In this document: positions 1 to 6,198 of the stretch, piece by piece
Position numbering within the stretch: position 1 is the first letter of the stretch
Layout of the letters: every line of letters starts with the position of its first letter
DNA from: a virus
Strand: one strand, 5' to 3'
Length of the DNA stretch: 41,952 nt
Virus record (IMG/VR): IMGVR_UViG_3300050821_006440
Location: 1-41,952 of that record
The notes under the pieces: model-generated
Told to the model about the DNA's origin: nothing
Databases searched by the model: none
Seen by the model: the letters and a program-made list of their open reading frames with translations, nothing else
Program-made: the position numbers and the translations under genes

Positions 1-134
1 CCCCCCCCCTTGCTTGCCCTGCCACTTCAAGGCCGCCAGTACGTCCGGGAGGGGAGGGGTCACTTTCTGCCAGGCCTTCCAGGCGTCGTCCGGTTTTTTT
101 TTCTTTGGATAGGCCTTATAAAAAAGATCAAAGG
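1..134. repeat. Terminal redundancy, left copy
   Basis: Bases 1-134 align without gaps to 41819-41952. They differ at six positions: 3, 8, 17, 52, 66 and 118 (left numbering). The left end begins with a run of nine C where the right copy is mixed, which looks like poor sequence at a contig tip. Both copies lie inside one gene on the minus strand, and joining them gives a continuous 287-residue protein, so the genome is circular or circularly permuted with a unit of about 41,818 bp. Confidence 0.9.
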
Positions 135-552
135 CTTCTTTCTGAGATAAAGAGTCCTTATCCTTATCCTTAACCCCTAGTGAGGGGCTTTGATGGTCTG
201 TGCTTGGACCTTCATAGGGGCTTGTGTCGATACCCCTGTCCTTGAGTAGCCGCAGCACCGAGGCGTGGGTACGGTTGCCGGGGTTGAGCGGTAGGCCGTA
301 TTGAAACTTGACAAACCGCGTGAGGATCCAGTAGCCTTGTCCTCCCGCGATTCGGTCGCCAAAGGCTTCAAGGGCTGCGTCTAGGTCCACCTTCTGGCCG
401 ATCAGAGCGGACGCCACGCTAGGCGCGACCTTCCAGATTCCGGCGTGGTCGCAGTTGTCGCAGATATAAAGCCATAGGAGCTTGTGAGCTGGCTCCAGGT
501 TGGCAAACCATTCGTCCTGCCACTTTTCCGTGTCCGTAAAGCGCTTGGGCAT
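1..552 (-). CDS. Replication initiator / helix-turn-helix protein, N-terminal part (crosses the circle junction)
   Basis: Reading left from ATG at 550-552 gives 184 residues that run off the window, beginning MPKRFTDTEKWQDEWFANL. The C-terminal 124 residues are at 41507-41881, and the joined protein is 287 aa. The start MxKRFTDTxKWxDxWF, a winged-helix-like first domain (about 1-100), an acidic/lysine linker (about 125-145) and a second small domain (about 147-200, DLFYKAYPKKKKPDDAWKAW) are typical of phage replisome-organiser or DnaT/DnaD-like proteins that bind the origin and recruit a helicase. It heads the minus-strand replication operon, with a nuclease, SSB and HU-like protein downstream. 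An in-frame ATG at 558 is an alternative start. The family assignment is from memory of the motif pattern and is moderately sure. Confidence 0.75.
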   Translation of the reverse strand, partial: MPKRFTDTEKWQDEWFANLEPAHKLLWLYICDNCDHAGIWKVAPSVASALIGQKVDLDAALEAFGDRIAGGQGYWILTRFVKFQYGLPLNPGNRTHASVLRLLKDRGIDTSPYEGPSTDHQSPSLGVKDKDKDSLSQKEAFDLFYKAYPKKKKPDDAWKAWQKVTPPLPDVLAALKWQGKQGGG

Positions 553-687
553 CCCCATACCTGCCTTTGTCAGTTGAGTTGCGTAGATTTCTTCTCCAAC
601 TGCATTCAATGAAGATTTTCTTCTGACCCTTAGCTATTGCTTTGCCCAAATCACCCACTCGGGAGGTAACCGCTCACCTACGACGCC

Positions 688-711
688 TAGCGCTGGGCTC
701 CAACTGCGCTA
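688..711. other. Inverted repeat in the 553-732 gap between initiator and integrase
   Basis: TAGCGC (688-693) and GCGCTA (706-711) are perfect complements around a 12-base loop. A second weaker pair, AGGT/ACCT, lies just upstream near 664-679. The hairpins sit about 20 bases ahead of the integrase start and its GGGGAGGGGAG ribosome-binding site, so they may affect its translation or be an operator. The 180-bp gap separates two divergent genes and must hold promoters for both, but I see no convincing -35/-10 pair. Confidence 0.35.
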
Positions 712-732
712 CCAGCCACAGGGGGAGGGGAG

Positions 733-1941
733 ATGACAGTCGCCATTCAAAGGAATGGACAACAATCCGCAATCTCAGTAAAATCTATGCAACTCCCGCC
801 CGGTTATGGAGGCCCCAACTCAAAGGGGTTTACCGTGGCCGTCTACAAGCGGAAAGGCACTGAAAACTACATGATGGACTTTGAAGCACCGGGCGGACGC
901 CGGGTGCGGAAGTCCACCGGCACTCCAGACCGGAAAGAAGCTTTGCGCCGTGAGGCGGTGCTTCGAATCGAGCTGGGTGCGGTCTTTGACATACCCGGCG
1001 CAAGCCAGGCGTCCGAACCCATCACCCTAGGAGAGCTTTCGGAGAGGTTCCTTGCCATCAAGGCAACGACCAATCCCGGCTCCTATAAGTCGCACTACCT
1101 GGGGAGCATTGGCCCGTTTGTGAAGTGGGCCGGGTTTGATCGAGAGATTTCCACGATCAGGCTCAAAGACCTCCAGGCGTACCAGACTTTCAAGCTCCAG
1201 GACAGAACGGCGTTAAACAGCATCAACGCGGCTAGAAAGTGCTCACCCTCGAATGTGAACCACATTTCCAGTGTCCTTAAGGTCTTCTTCCGGTTTGCGG
1301 TGGACCAAGGACACTTGAGGGAAGACCCGACGAAGGGCCTCAAGCGCTTCAAGCAGGAGAAAGGCAATTCGATCCGGTTCCTCAAGGCCGATGAGCAAAA
1401 GCGCTTGTTGGAGGCCGCGTCCAGTCAGTACCGCCGCTTGTTCCTAGTGGCGATGCGGACCGGGCTACGGCGGATCGAGTTGCTGAATCTGGCGCGGCAC
1501 AACCTGGACTTTGAGAACAATCAGATCAAGCTAGTCAGCTCAAAGACCAAGGTTGTCCGCTATCTGCCGATCCTTCCGCAGATCAAAGAAATCCTGCTAG
1601 AGCTAGTCGCCAAGGTGGCCACGGACAACGAACCGTTGTTCAAGGCCAAGAACGAGAAGCCCTTTTCTATTGACGCCGTTGTCCAGGCGTTCACTCGGGC
1701 GAGGGTGGCAGCGGGGCTAAAGGTGCGGTATCACGATCTGAGACACACCTTTGCGACCGATGCCGTTGCCGCTGGAATACCTGTCTTTGTCATCAGCAAG
1801 TGGCTTGGGCATTCCTCGGTCAAGATGACCGAGATTTACACCCACTTGGGCGATAAACAGTCCCAGGAGGCCGCAGAAGGCATGAGCAGGTACTTAGCGG
1901 CACAGAGCGGCACAGACACAGAGGAACACAGAGCAGCCTAG
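733..1941 (+). CDS. int: Tyrosine recombinase (phage integrase)
   Basis: A 402-aa integrase that would insert and excise the prophage by recombining attP with a host attB. An Arg-rich N-terminal DNA-binding region (about 30-80) is followed by a SAM-like core-binding domain (about 95-200) and the catalytic domain. The catalytic set is complete: R246 in MRTGLRR, K273 in the beta-hairpin, H334 and R337 in YHDLRHTFAT, H360 in WLGH and nucleophile Y369 in TEIYTHL. The ATG at 733 has a strong GGGGAGGGGAG site directly upstream. It is transcribed alone, divergent from the replication operon. A candidate attP follows it. Length is normal for the family. Confidence 0.97.
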   Translation: MTVAIQRNGQQSAISVKSMQLPPGYGGPNSKGFTVAVYKRKGTENYMMDFEAPGGRRVRKSTGTPDRKEALRREAVLRIELGAVFDIPGASQASEPITLGELSERFLAIKATTNPGSYKSHYLGSIGPFVKWAGFDREISTIRLKDLQAYQTFKLQDRTALNSINAARKCSPSNVNHISSVLKVFFRFAVDQGHLREDPTKGLKRFKQEKGNSIRFLKADEQKRLLEAASSQYRRLFLVAMRTGLRRIELLNLARHNLDFENNQIKLVSSKTKVVRYLPILPQIKEILLELVAKVATDNEPLFKAKNEKPFSIDAVVQAFTRARVAAGLKVRYHDLRHTFATDAVAAGIPVFVISKWLGHSSVKMTEIYTHLGDKQSQEAAEGMSRYLAAQSGTDTEEHRAA

Positions 1942-2190
1942 GTAACGGGGTTTGAGGAAGGGGCGGAAAACCCAAGGGAGCTAAGCGTTTTACCGGCTTT
2001 CTACTTAGTTCCCTTGGGAATAGCCTCAGTTTGGGCAATTTGTCGATCCGTACTGGCGGCGGATCGACAAACAGCGCTAAGAACTATGGGCCGAAATACT
2101 TAACAACAACAATGGCCTCCAAACGGGCGGGAGCCCGCACCTTCCTCAAATCCAGGGTTTTCAAAGACCGGCGGCACAGCTAAGGCACAG
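1899..2190. repeat. Two pairs of GGCACAG heptamers flanking a candidate attP
   Basis: GGCACAG occurs at 1899-1905, 1909-1915, 2173-2179 and 2184-2190. Within each pair the spacing is 10 or 11 bases, one helical turn. One pair overlaps the last codons of the integrase gene and the other lies about 260 bases away, with a perfect inverted repeat between them. This is the expected geometry of arm-type integrase binding sites around a core. The assignment is inference. Confidence 0.45.
2039..2071. other. Perfect 12-bp inverted repeat, candidate attP core
   Basis: TTTGTCGATCCG (2039-2050) and CGGATCGACAAA (2060-2071) are exact reverse complements around the 9-base spacer TACTGGCGG. Inverted 11-13-bp arms around a 6-9-bp spacer are the usual form of a tyrosine-recombinase crossover site. 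It lies 98 bases after the integrase stop, where attP often is. No U-run follows, so a terminator is less likely. Confidence 0.45.
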
Positions 2191-2225
2191 TTGGTAGAGG
2201 GAATATAGCCGCCGGTCCCTATTTT
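2166..2225. terminator. Probable (bidirectional) terminator after integrase; contents of the 1942-2276 gap
   Basis: GACCGGCGGC (2166-2175) pairs exactly with GCCGCCGGTC (2208-2217) around a 32-base loop and is followed by CCTATTTTTG on the plus strand. It lies between the end of the integrase and the end of the opposing lipoprotein gene. On the minus strand only three U follow. The long loop makes it less certain than a classic hairpin. With the candidate attP core at 2039-2071 and the heptamer repeats, this is what I see in the 335-base gap; there is no plausible gene. Confidence 0.5.
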
Positions 2226-2276
2226 TGTATACCAAGATTATCTTTGAATGCAAACGCCTTACTAATGCACGCTATT

Positions 2277-2675
2277 TCAGTTTGATACCAGCTTGACGCC
2301 GATTGCCTTCACCCGCGCCACATAGGCCCATTCCAGCCAGGTAACGTGTTCTGAGTCCACGGTAGCTGATTCATTGACTAGGGCGTCCGCCTGGATCTTG
2401 GTCTCGGCCTGCTTCTCGGCCTGGACCAGAAGCGCCTGCATCCCATCGGCGGACATGTCCTTGTAAGGGACTTCATCCGGCGCAGCCTGGACCGGGATAG
2501 AAAAGAAGCCCCAGCCCCAAAAACTCGTGCGGGCTTCGCCGGTCGTGCCGCCTATGATTTTTACTTGGTCCCCTGGATTTAATGCTTTCAATTTCGGATC
2601 TGTCCTGACTATACTGCTTTCAGCGCAGCCTATTAAAAGTAGCGGCAGCAGCATTGCGGGTATGAATATTTTCAT
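2277..2675 (-). CDS. Small lipoprotein (possible lysogenic-conversion moron)
   Basis: A 132-aa protein with a type II signal peptide: MKIF, a hydrophobic run LLPLLL, then the lipobox LIGC with the lipidated cysteine at residue 17. The mature part is about 116 aa, mostly soluble, and has no motif I recognise. It is transcribed alone, opposite to its neighbours, and is followed by a hairpin shared with the integrase. That is the usual setting of a moron expressed from the prophage. A membrane-anchored protein could act in superinfection exclusion or alter the host surface, but nothing in the sequence proves this. A possible own promoter lies at 2702-2731. Confidence 0.8.
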   Translation of the reverse strand: MKIFIPAMLLPLLLIGCAESSIVRTDPKLKALNPGDQVKIIGGTTGEARTSFWGWGFFSIPVQAAPDEVPYKDMSADGMQALLVQAEKQAETKIQADALVNESATVDSEHVTWLEWAYVARVKAIGVKLVSN

Positions 2676-2701
2676 GGAAGCACCAAAGAGAGAATTGAAT
2701 A

Positions 2702-2731
2702 ATTTTAGCTCCGGGGAGGGTGGATATACAA
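2702..2731 (-). promoter_or_regulatory. Possible promoter of the lipoprotein gene
   Basis: On the minus strand, TTGTAT (2726-2731) is followed after 18 bases by TAAAAT (2702-2707). Transcription would start near 2695, about 20 bases before the ATG at 2675. The match to sigma70 is moderate. The same 98-base gap must also hold the promoter of the plus-strand gene at 2774, which I could not resolve. Confidence 0.4.
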
Positions 2732-2773
2732 TAAAAACCGCAAGGCCAATGTAAACAATCTAACGGAGGGGAA

Positions 2774-3043
2774 ATGCCAATTCCAGATGATGGAGGCCCG
2801 GCATTTGCTAGAGCCGGGGGGAATTGGACGGAGCCTCACAAAGAGCAGCCGTCCAGTAACAGACCTTATAGTGGGATGACATTGTTAGACCATTTTGCGG
2901 AAGCGGCCATGGAAGGACTTATTTTGGCGGGTTATAGTGGCCAGGATTTAGCTAAACAGGCTTATAGCCTGGGATGCGCGATGATCGCTGAGCGTAGAAG
3001 GCTCGGGCTCTCGCGCGAAAAAGAGTACGTGAACGGAAGGTAA
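2774..3043 (+). CDS. Conserved small phage protein (GGPAF...GMTLLDHFAEAAM type)
   Basis: An 89-aa protein. The pattern DDGGPAF near the N-terminus, then GMTLLDHFAEAAMEG (about 35-49) and an alanine-rich helix AKQAYSLGCAMIAER is seen in many short phage proteins of unknown function (written there as GGPAFP...GMSLRDYFAA.AM). The start has a good GGAGGGGAA site. It leads a short plus-strand operon of small genes that ends at the terminator at 3398. No function is known to me. Confidence 0.8.
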   Translation: MPIPDDGGPAFARAGGNWTEPHKEQPSSNRPYSGMTLLDHFAEAAMEGLILAGYSGQDLAKQAYSLGCAMIAERRRLGLSREKEYVNGR

Positions 3044-3080
3044 GTTAACTGCCTTGAGGGGCATAACAGAGGGGAGAAGC

Positions 3081-3389
3081 ATGGCAAGGACTCTACCAGA
3101 CGCGCAACGAATCAAGACCAAGGGCTTTTTGGCCTGGGCGAAGACGACCCAGGGCGTTGAGGCCCTTAAGGATTTGAAGACCATCGAGGACAAGCTTGCG
3201 GCTTATGACAAGCTTGGCAACAAGAACAAGCTCTACGCCAAGCCTAAGGGCGCAACCGGTGCGGGGCGATTCACTGGCGGATTTGCCTTCCTCATGCAGT
3301 CCGTTGATAAGCAGGTTGCGGCTTACCGCAAGAAGTTGGTCAAGGATCTCCAGGAAGAACTTAAGCGCAACTTGAAGAAGCTCAGCTAA
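3081..3389 (+). CDS. Unknown protein, first of three tandem paralogues
   Basis: 102 aa, starting at the ATG at 3081 behind GAGGGGAGAAGC; an upstream in-frame TTG at 3054 has no ribosome-binding site. It begins with a GFLAWAKTTQGVEAL segment and ends in a Lys-rich amphipathic helix (AAYRKKLVKDLQEELKRNLKKL). The same head and tail patterns recur in the next two units: TYLAWAARPKSIKLL and a KIEFELSVLRQRKIEDLL tail at 3438-3651, and GFLNWAETKSGKLAL with a KIDFECNILRRKRLDEL tail at 3665-3982. The three therefore arose by tandem duplication. Function is unknown. Confidence 0.75.
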   Translation: MARTLPDAQRIKTKGFLAWAKTTQGVEALKDLKTIEDKLAAYDKLGNKNKLYAKPKGATGAGRFTGGFAFLMQSVDKQVAAYRKKLVKDLQEELKRNLKKLS

Positions 3390-3397
3390 CAAACCAC

Positions 3398-3425
3398 GCC
3401 GCCCCCATCCCGGGGGCGGCTTTTA
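3398..3425 (+). terminator. Intrinsic terminator
   Basis: GCCGCCCCC (3398-3406) pairs perfectly with GGGGGCGGC (3412-3420) around a 5-base loop, followed by TTTTA. It ends the short operon 2774-3389, nine bases after the stop codon. Confidence 0.9.
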
Positions 3426-3437
3426 CTTTGGAGGGGT

Positions 3438-3651
3438 ATGAAAGATCCATTGCAATCAAAAACCTATTTGGCTTGGGCCGCTCGGCCTAAATCAATCAAG
3501 TTGCTGGAGAACTGTAAGACCGATGACCTTCCAAGACTCATTCAAGAAAGCCCTAGAAAAGATCGAGTTTGAGCTTTCCGTGCTCAGGCAACGCAAGATA
3601 GAAGACCTGCTTAAAGACCTGCAAACAACGTTGGACAAACACACCAAATAA
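3438..3651 (+). pseudogene. Frame-broken middle copy of the paralogue family
   Basis: A start with GAGGGG at 3438 opens MKDPLQSKTYLAWAARP, which stops at 3567-3569 after 43 codons. A second reading frame, entered by the ATG at 3523, gives 42 residues ending in a KIEFELSVLRQRKIEDLLKD helix and stopping at 3649-3651. The first matches the heads and the second the tails of the flanking paralogues (3081-3389 and 3665-3982). About 35 codons of the middle are missing compared with the third copy, so a deletion probably shifted the frame. The two pieces overlap and could still be made separately, but decay is the simpler reading. Confidence 0.65.
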
Positions 3652-3664
3652 CCATGGAGGGGTG

Positions 3665-3982
3665 ATGGGCGGCAAGAGAGGTAAGGGGATTGATTCTCAG
3701 GGTTTCTTAAACTGGGCCGAAACGAAAAGCGGCAAGCTTGCCCTGGATGGCATTAAGGACGATGCCGAGGCCGTGAAGGCGTGGCAGCAATGGAAGGCGG
3801 ATAAGCGTGCCGCAAGGGACGCTCGGGGAGCTGGCGCGGTTGAATGGGAGGCGCTCCAGCTCCCTAAGATGTTTCAACAAGTCTATGAAGAAGCCGTTCA
3901 AAAGATTGATTTTGAATGCAACATACTACGCCGCAAGCGTCTGGACGAGCTGAACAACCTAATCAAAGGAATGGTCAAATAG
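3665..3982 (+). CDS. Unknown protein, third tandem paralogue
   Basis: 105 aa from ATG 3665 (a GTG at 3662 is equally in frame; GGAGGGG lies just upstream at 3656-3662). A GFLNWAETKSGKLAL head, a basic alanine-rich middle (WKADKRAARDARG) and a C-terminal helix KIDFECNILRRKRLDEL that matches the tail of the broken copy upstream. Its last eight bases overlap the end of the convergent ribbon-helix-helix gene, and its transcription probably ends at the hairpin at 4102-4130 inside that gene. Function unknown. Confidence 0.75.
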   Translation: MGGKRGKGIDSQGFLNWAETKSGKLALDGIKDDAEAVKAWQQWKADKRAARDARGAGAVEWEALQLPKMFQQVYEEAVQKIDFECNILRRKRLDELNNLIKGMVK

Positions 3983-4145
3983 CCTTAGCCAACGTTTCGC
4001 GGATCAGTTCGCTAAGCGGCTTCTGAGCGGCCTTGGCGCGCGCCTGTAACTGGGCGTGCACCTCGGGGGATAAACGCAGAACGAGTTTGTGAGTGTTGCC
4101 AAGCCGGGGGCGTCCTGCCCCCGGCTTTTTGATTGTTGGCGTCAT
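3975..4145 (-). CDS. Small ribbon-helix-helix (CopG/Arc-like) DNA-binding protein
   Basis: A 56-aa protein, too short for most gene finders. The ATG at 4143-4145 overlaps the stop of the upstream gene as ATGA and has AGGAG seven bases ahead. A basic GRPRLGNTHK start is followed by the pattern of a ribbon-helix-helix fold: a beta strand HKLVLRLSP, helix EVHAQLQARAKAAQ and helix PLSELIRETLAKAI. Such proteins are usually dimeric repressors. As the last gene of the leftward operon it could control that operon. The gene's 3' end overlaps the convergent gene at 3665-3982 by eight bases. Confidence 0.75.
   Translation of the reverse strand: MTPTIKKPGAGRPRLGNTHKLVLRLSPEVHAQLQARAKAAQKPLSELIRETLAKAI
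4102..4130 (+). terminator. Intrinsic terminator embedded in an opposing gene
   Basis: AGCCGGGGGC (4102-4111) pairs exactly with GCCCCCGGCT (4117-4126) around a 5-base loop, then TTTT. It would stop plus-strand transcripts from the 3665 gene about 120 bases after its stop. The same DNA encodes the Pro-Gly-Arg-rich start of the minus-strand gene at 3975-4145. Confidence 0.85.
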
Positions 4146-4537
4146 GATTGCTCCTGTGGCAATGAAGCGACTGTTAGAGCTTCAATTGCTTCGCTCATGC
4201 ACATTCCGTTGTCACGGTTGAGTGTTTGGATTTGGCGCATATTGGATCGTAGTTCTTCAATCACAGCATCTTCCAGGGCGTGAGGGTTCAAGGCAGTCCA
4301 TAATGCGCGCTCCTTACGGCCCTCAATGTCTTTTTGCTGGGCCGTAATCAGGCCTTGAAGCTGGCCGATTTCAACCGCAAAGACCTTGTGAGACGCGCTA
4401 AGCGCCGTGGTCAATTCGACGTTTTGGTGTATCAAATTCATGCAGGCGAGTTGGCTCCGATCTAAGGATTCCCGCAGGCAATCAATGCAATCGCCATCGT
4501 TGAGCGCGTTAGGGTGCTTGCGGCACGGGTTGCTCAT
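4142..4537 (-). CDS. Unknown Cys-rich coiled-coil protein
   Basis: 131 aa starting MSNPCRKHPNALNDGDCIDC; the ATG at 4537 overlaps the previous stop as ATGA. The spacing C-x2-H-x8-C-x2-C near the N-terminus suggests one zinc site. It is followed by a long helical region (about 35-110) with heptad-like hydrophobics. Longer upstream starts exist but would overlap the previous gene deeply. Function unknown; coupled to its neighbours on both sides. Confidence 0.7.
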   Translation of the reverse strand: MSNPCRKHPNALNDGDCIDCLRESLDRSQLACMNLIHQNVELTTALSASHKVFAVEIGQLQGLITAQQKDIEGRKERALWTALNPHALEDAVIEELRSNMRQIQTLNRDNGMCMSEAIEALTVASLPQEQS

Positions 4538-4671
4538 TTGGACTCCGATGCGTAGCCCATCCAAAGCAATGTCAGCGCAGCAGCGCAATAGCTGTGCGGC
4601 CCAGTCCCGTCCCATAGCACGCCAGCCAGGTACATTAGACCAGCGCCCAGGTAGAGCTTTGACGGCCTCAC
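4534..4671 (-). CDS. Small two-helix membrane protein
   Basis: 45 aa from GTG 4671, which overlaps the upstream stop as GTGA; a longer reading from 4740 would run through the gene upstream. Two hydrophobic segments (LYLGAGLMYLAGVLW and SYCAAALTLLWMGYA) are joined by a short polar turn with PHS. It ends with ATGA shared with the next gene. This size and form fit a phage inner-membrane protein of unknown role. Confidence 0.6.
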   Translation of the reverse strand: MRPSKLYLGAGLMYLAGVLWDGTGPHSYCAAALTLLWMGYASESK

Positions 4672-4874
4672 TGCTTCGCCGCGTAGCAAAGGCGCTCTTG
4701 CGGCACGATGGCGGACACGTCGCTCCTTTTGAAACCGCATCCGTCAGCGTAGGCCACGGCTTGCGCCGATTTGACCGCCGCGCGCGGGTTCGCGCCTAGA
4801 CGCGGTAATACTTGAGACAAGTGCCGGTGGTGGCCGCAGGAGTGTAGAGCCAGACCACGTAGACCCATACGCAT
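4668..4874 (-). CDS. Uncertain small protein, possibly the mature part of a frame-split gene
   Basis: An open frame of up to 68 aa ending AKSAQ-like AVKSAQAVAYADGCGFKRSD and PQERLCYAAKQ, with its stop overlapping the next GTG. The C-terminal half looks like real protein, but the first 20 codons (MRMGLRGLALHSCGHH) lie over a different frame that encodes a hydrophobic leader at 4796-4885 coupled by ATGA to the upstream gene. Either the true start is an internal TTG near 4820, or the leader and this part were one secreted protein now separated by a frameshift. Confidence 0.4.
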   Translation of the reverse strand: MRMGLRGLALHSCGHHRHLSQVLPRLGANPRAAVKSAQAVAYADGCGFKRSDVSAIVPQERLCYAAKQ

Positions 4875-4885
4875 ACTAGTTTCAT
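4796..4885 (-). CDS. 29-residue hydrophobic peptide (possible signal peptide of the next ORF)
   Basis: The ATG at 4883-4885 overlaps the preceding stop as ATGA, just like other junctions in this operon. It gives MKLVCVWVYVVWLYTPAATTG and then CLKYYRV before TAG at 4796. A Lys followed by a 12-residue hydrophobic core and TPAAT resembles a signal peptide. On its own it would be a tiny membrane peptide. Confidence 0.4.
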   Translation of the reverse strand: MKLVCVWVYVVWLYTPAATTGTCLKYYRV

Positions 4886-5193
4886 CGCTTCCGCCTCTTG
4901 AAGTGAGCTACCGTTGCCGCGCACAGCGCCAGCGCGCCGGTTGAACGCACGTACCAGATTGGATCACCCATGATCCGCGCACGCGCCTCATAGGCCTCGT
5001 CTTTGTACCATTGAACCTCACAGGCCAAGCCGCGCCGATTCAAGGCCGCGCTAATGACCTCAACGCTTTCCGTGTGGACCTGGAATGGAACGTCGTCGAT
5101 CACCGGACGCGCCAGGACGTTCCCGTTCTTGCGGAACTTCCAGCCAAGCGCTTCCAGTACCTCGCGGTTCGGATCTTTCGCCTTGGCGCTCAT
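4882..5193 (-). CDS. Unknown phage protein, probable phage ABA-sandwich domain
   Basis: 103 aa. The pattern NREVLEALGWKF near the start, a central two-layer region with PFQVHTESVEVISAALNRRG and a final ALALCAATVAHFKRRKR match the small phage ABA-sandwich family (LGW at the start and ALC.A.. helix at the end). A second member with the same LGW and ALALCSAALTHL ends is at 38802-39278. Function of the family is unknown. ATGA overlaps join it to both neighbours. Confidence 0.7.
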   Translation of the reverse strand: MSAKAKDPNREVLEALGWKFRKNGNVLARPVIDDVPFQVHTESVEVISAALNRRGLACEVQWYKDEAYEARARIMGDPIWYVRSTGALALCAATVAHFKRRKR

Positions 5194-5519
5194 CGCTTCC
5201 CCTTGAGCTGCTTGCGCTTCGCCTTTTCAATCGGCGCATGAAGGCGTTCCGCCGCCTCTTTTCCAAGGATAGCGGTAGACATGGCCTTGAGCGTCTTGTA
5301 TCGACGCGGTTTATGTTCTTTCTTGAGTGGCCTCAGATCCGCCTTAGCGGCCTTAAGCTCGGATTCGACGAGGCTGAGCTTGCTAAAGAGCCAGCCAAGC
5401 CCATAGCTGAGCTTCGCATAACTGCGCCGTGCGTCCTTGGTCCTGCTTTCGCGCACAACCTTGTCCATGTCGTCGAGCGCGCCCAGGGTGACCATTTCCA
5501 TCTTGGTTAGCTTCCTCAT
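5190..5519 (-). CDS. Unknown basic coiled-coil protein
   Basis: 109 aa, strongly basic, mostly helical: MRKLTKMEMVTLGALDDMDK, a central helix with SLVESELKAAKADL and a Lys/Arg tail ending KRKQLKGKR. Start and stop overlap the neighbours as ATGA. Binding to nucleic acid would fit the charge, but there is no recognised motif. Confidence 0.65.
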   Translation of the reverse strand: MRKLTKMEMVTLGALDDMDKVVRESRTKDARRSYAKLSYGLGWLFSKLSLVESELKAAKADLRPLKKEHKPRRYKTLKAMSTAILGKEAAERLHAPIEKAKRKQLKGKR

Positions 5520-5761
5520 CGCGCGTCTTCCGTGTTGAGGATGATGCAGAGCCGCTTGGCCGCGTCCAGGCTAAGGGTGCGCGGCGTAATGGCATCGCCT
5601 GTTTCCTTGATTACCACGGTCCACGCGTCCTGTTCTACGCTCTTCATGGCGTCTTCAATGCTGATCATGGGTTGGAACGTGTAATCGCTGGCCGGGCAAT
5701 TCTTCCGAATGGCCGCGATTTCCTCCAGGGTAATGGGCAGGTCTGCCGTGCTGAATTCCAT
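5516..5761 (-). CDS. Unknown small protein
   Basis: 81 aa, acidic, with no Cys cluster or membrane segment (MEFSTADLPITLEEIAAIRK...). A GGAGGGG site lies about five bases before the ATG at 5761, so this may be a re-initiation point in the operon. The stop overlaps the next start as ATGA. I do not recognise it. Confidence 0.65.
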   Translation of the reverse strand: MEFSTADLPITLEEIAAIRKNCPASDYTFQPMISIEDAMKSVEQDAWTVVIKETGDAITPRTLSLDAAKRLCIILNTEDAR

Positions 5762-5772
5762 GTGATCCCCTC

Positions 5773-6153
5773 CTAGTGCTTGGTTTCGCCCGGCATGGGC
5801 TGGGCCTTCCTCGTGACCATCTCGGCCATAGCCCGTTCCATCATGTACCGGATAAGGGGCGGCTTAAGCTCGTCCGGCATCTTGTCGAAGAGCGCTTGAA
5901 TGGTCATCCCCGTAGTATAGGGATGCCCGTGCATGATTAGGCAGCTCGGCGTCTTCTCGTCGGCTATCCCGTCTGCCGTGTCAGGCTTGGGGATGATTAG
6001 CCCCATGATTTCTAGCCCTGATTCATGGGTGATCTGAGCTATTTTCTTAGCCGCTTCCGTCAGGATCTTGTATTTCTCGGGTGAATGACCCATCGCCCCG
6101 TCCAGGTCTCGTATCTCAATCGGCGCTTTCCCCTTCCCCTGCCCCTTTTCCAT
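5773..6153 (-). CDS. Unknown protein
   Basis: 126 aa with a Lys/Gly-rich start (MEKGQGKGKAPIEIRDLDGA), a possible beta core (GLEIMGLIIPKPD ... PSCLIMHGHPY) and a Met-rich C-terminal helix (PPLIRYMMERAMAEMVTRK). No recognised domain. It lies 45 bases after the coiled-coil gene at 6199. Confidence 0.65.
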   Translation of the reverse strand: MEKGQGKGKAPIEIRDLDGAMGHSPEKYKILTEAAKKIAQITHESGLEIMGLIIPKPDTADGIADEKTPSCLIMHGHPYTTGMTIQALFDKMPDELKPPLIRYMMERAMAEMVTRKAQPMPGETKH

Positions 6154-6198
6154 GCGTGCGGGTCTCCCGTGTGTGCGCGGCCCGAAATGGAACGCGCG

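Noticed and set aside
419-658. Open frame on the minus strand ahead of the replication initiator
   Set aside because: It overlaps the N-terminus of the initiator in another frame and its sequence has the composition of a shadow frame.
645-724. tRNA-like stretch on the minus strand (GTAGCGCAGTTGG)
   Set aside because: It resembles a D-arm, but no T-arm, anticodon stem or CCA end follows, and the same bases form a simple TAGCGC/GCGCTA hairpin. Not a tRNA.
2039-2071. Inverted repeat as a terminator of the integrase
   Set aside because: There is no U-run after either arm; the stem at 2166-2217 with CCTATTTTTG is the better terminator.
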